From contig CANRGU010000080.1 of NCBI GenBank assembly GCA_947630255.1, positions 1-5,720 of the forward strand: a stretch of DNA of 5,720 nucleotides. The letters are read 5' to 3'. Below the pieces are notes generated by a model, which was given only the letters and a program-made list of their open reading frames with translations, was not told where the DNA came from and did no database searches. The DNA is from an uncultured Clostridia bacterium. GTDB lineage: Bacteria > Bacillota > Clostridia > TANB77 > CAG-508. Made by a program: the position numbers and the translations under genes. Positions 3,689 through 5,720 of the stretch are shown here, piece by piece (position 1 is the stretch's first letter; each line of letters opens with the position of its first letter).

Positions 3689-5720
3689 TTATTCCTCCTT
3701 TCCACCTAGTTCTTCTTCTGATAATTGTGACATAGCAATTTCTTTGTATTCTTCACAATTTTTCATTAATTCTTTATGTGTTCCTTTTCCCACAATTTTT
3801 CCTTCGTCTAATACTATTATTTGGTCTGCATTTAAAATTGTGCTTATTCTTTGAGCAACAATTATAACTGTTTTTCCTTTAGTTTGTTTTGCTAATTCTT
3901 CTCTTAATTTGCTGTCTGTTTTAAAATCTAATGCTGAAAAGCTGTCATCAAATACTATAATTTCTGGGTCTATTGCTAAAGCTCTTGCAATTGATAAACG
4001 CTGTCTTTGTCCTCCTGATACATTGTTTCCACCTTGTGATATTTCAGAGGCAAATCCCTTTTCTTTTCTTTCGATAAAGTCTGTTGCTTGTGCTATATCT
4101 GCTGCTTTTTGCATCTGTTCATCAGAGATATCTTCATCCCCATATTTAATGTTTGATTCAATTGTTCCTGAGAATAATATTCCCTTTTGTGGTACAAATC
4201 CTATTCTTTTTCTAAGTTCCTTTTGAGGAACGTCTTTTACATTTACACCATCTACCAAAAGTTCTCCTTCTGTTACGTCATAGAAACGTGGGATTAAATT
4301 TACTACTGTTGATTTTCCACTTCCTGTACTACCAATTAATGCCGTAGTTTCTCCAGGTTTTGCAGTAAATGTTATATCTTCTATTATTTCCGTATCAGCA
4401 TCAGGATATCTAAATGAAACATTTTTAAATTCTACATATCCTTTCTTTTCTTCTATAAATTCTTTTGTTTGCTCTTTATCTTTTATTGAAGGTTCAGTTT
4501 CCAAAACTTCATTAATACGTTTTGCAGATACTGCCGCACGAGGAAGCATTATAGATATCATAGATATCATTAAGAAAGATATTACAATTTGCATTGTGTA
4601 TTGTATAAATGCCATCATATTTCCTACTTGCAAAATTCCTTCGTCTACTTTGTGACCTCCAACCCATATTATCAAAAGCATAACTCCGTTCATTACAAAC
4701 ATAAGGGCTGGCATCATGATACTCATTGCTCTATTTACAAATATATTTGTATCCATTAAATCTTTATTTGCATCGTCAAATCTTGCTTCTTCTCTTTTTT
4801 CTGTATTAAATGCTCTAATTACAGGAAGACCAGTTAAAATTTCTCTTGATACTAAGTTTAATTTATCGATTAAGTCTTGTAATTTTTTAAATCTTGGCAT
4901 TGCTATTATAAATAGGATTAATACTATTGAAATAACACATACAATTGCAAGTCCGATAACCCATGCCATTGAGTTGTTACTGTTAGCAAGAACCCTTAAG
5001 AATCCTCCTACTCCCATTATTGGAGCATATACAACCGTTCTAAATAGCATTGCAATAAGCATTTGGATTTGTTGTATATCGTTTGTATTACGCGTAATTA
5101 ACGATGCTGTAGAAAATTCCATAAATTCTTTTCTCGTAAATTGTAAAACTTTTTTAAATACTTTTTCTCTTAAAGTTCTTCCTAAATATGCTGCAACTCT
5201 TGAAGATAAGAACATAATTGTAACGGCTGCTGTCATACTAATTAATGCAATTCCTATCATTTGAAGTCCTGTAAGCAATATGTAATTATTTTGTATCTTA
5301 TCTGTGTTCACACCGATTGCAATATATTCTGCTTTCGTTGCCTGCACTGCTGCTTGTTCTAGCATCATACCAATATTATTATCTATTTGTTTATCAATTT
5401 CAGCTAATAATGCTTCAGTCTTTTCTTGTGGCATATTTTTAATAATATCAATTAAGGATATCTGGCTTATTATTTGAGGATCAACCTGTGATGATAATCC
5501 TATGCCACTTTGCATCATTTGTGCTTTTATTTGACTTGCTGTCTCTTCATTTTGCAAAGAATAACTTATCATAAATGGTTTTGTTATAATTTCGTCTAAT
5601 CTTTCTTTTTCTTTTTTATTTAATTTGTTTAATTTGTATAAATCTTCATTTTCAATTGCTGGATATTCTTCTTTTACTTTTTCATATTCATCGCCAGATA
5701 AATCATTTTTAGAAAGTAAA
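3689..5720 (-). CDS. ABC exporter subunit with degenerate ATP site, N-terminus outside the window
   Basis: The frame is open to the right edge, so the ATG at 5572 is internal: 49 further codons are visible, giving 676 residues. The first 145 visible residues form a charged, Glu/Lys-rich region without membrane segments. It lies between TM1 (beyond the edge) and TM2 (starting at the Y-I-L-L-T-G-L stretch near 5284), so it is an enlarged extracytoplasmic loop. Further membrane helices follow, then the ATPase: Walker A G-S-T-G-S-G-K-S-T (4333-4307), Q-loop V-P-Q-K-G, signature S-G-G-Q-R (4018-4004), Walker B F-D-D (3949-3944; Asp replaces the catalytic Glu) and switch loop A-Q-R (3853-3851; Gln replaces His). 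These substitutions mark the subunit that supplies the non-hydrolysing site in heterodimeric exporters such as TM287/288, LmrCD and BmrCD. The partner begins three bases downstream. Substrate unknown; drug, lipid or peptide export is inferred. Confidence 0.93.
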   Translation of the reverse strand, partial: LLSKNDLSGDEYEKVKEEYPAIENEDLYKLNKLNKKEKERLDEIITKPFMISYSLQNEETASQIKAQMMQSGIGLSSQVDPQIISQISLIDIIKNMPQEKTEALLAEIDKQIDNNIGMMLEQAAVQATKAEYIAIGVNTDKIQNNYILLTGLQMIGIALISMTAAVTIMFLSSRVAAYLGRTLREKVFKKVLQFTRKEFMEFSTASLITRNTNDIQQIQMLIAMLFRTVVYAPIMGVGGFLRVLANSNNSMAWVIGLAIVCVISIVLILFIIAMPRFKKLQDLIDKLNLVSREILTGLPVIRAFNTEKREEARFDDANKDLMDTNIFVNRAMSIMMPALMFVMNGVMLLIIWVGGHKVDEGILQVGNMMAFIQYTMQIVISFLMISMISIMLPRAAVSAKRINEVLETEPSIKDKEQTKEFIEEKKGYVEFKNVSFRYPDADTEIIEDITFTAKPGETTALIGSTGSGKSTVVNLIPRFYDVTEGELLVDGVNVKDVPQKELRKRIGFVPQKGILFSGTIESNIKYGDEDISDEQMQKAADIAQATDFIERKEKGFASEISQGGNNVSGGQRQRLSIARALAIDPEIIVFDDSFSALDFKTDSKLREELAKQTKGKTVIIVAQRISTILNADQIIVLDEGKIVGKGTHKELMKNCEEYKEIAMSQLSEEELGGKEE
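3694..3701 (-). promoter_or_regulatory. Ribosome binding site of the downstream exporter subunit
   Basis: AAAGGAGG on the minus strand lies inside the last codons of the upstream subunit, eight bases before the ATG at 3685. This fixes the start as M-P-G-P-M-R-R and shows coupled translation of the two exporter genes. Confidence 0.85.

Noticed and set aside
4551..4568. Tandem 9-bp repeat ATAGATATC x2.
   Set aside because: It encodes M-I-S-M-I-S inside a membrane helix and is explained by local codon repetition.
2585..5264. Several plus-strand open frames of 60-180 codons opposite the exporter genes.
   Set aside because: They are antisense shadows of strongly conserved ABC transporter coding sequence, with Ser/Ile/Cys-rich translations, and no family resemblance.
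1..5720. CRISPR array, tRNA, rRNA, transposase or phage structural genes.
   Set aside because: No regularly spaced repeats, no tRNA-like cloverleaf and no matching protein families were seen; the KilA-N domain alone is not enough to call a prophage.

Overview
The window is AT-rich throughout (tract-rich intergenic DNA, mostly A/T-ending codons, strong AGGAGG-type ribosome binding sites, sigma-A-like promoters). This points to a low-GC Firmicute, most likely a clostridium-type anaerobe; I cannot name the species. Every gene I can support lies on the minus strand, so the biological reading order runs from base 5720 down to base 1.

From the right edge, bases 5720-3689 carry the larger subunit of a heterodimeric ABC exporter; its N-terminus lies outside the window. 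Three bases later comes the partner subunit (3685-1864). The pair shows the classic asymmetry: the first subunit has Asp and Gln in place of the catalytic Glu and switch His, and the second has the intact Glu/His but a degenerate signature. Together they would form one dead and one live ATP site and export a hydrophobic compound or peptide from the membrane. The second subunit is broken as read here by one extra base near 3484, just after TM1.

Downstream of the exporter sits a single KilA-N-domain gene (1774-914) with its own near-perfect promoter. It looks like an inserted cassette. On its far side (864-922) is a second, diverged and internally deleted copy of the exporter's 3' end, followed by a strong hairpin (817-847) that was probably the exporter's original terminator. 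The KilA-N reading frame contains a perfect 30-bp palindrome spanning codons 70-79. This inserted unit is the most unusual part of the window.

Further left are a small GNAT acetyltransferase gene (775-365), a 37-codon relic of a different GNAT gene (322-209), and the first 33 codons of a flavin-reductase-like (flavoredoxin) gene (101-1) running off the left edge, with its own promoter. No tRNA, rRNA, CRISPR array or recognisable transposase is present.
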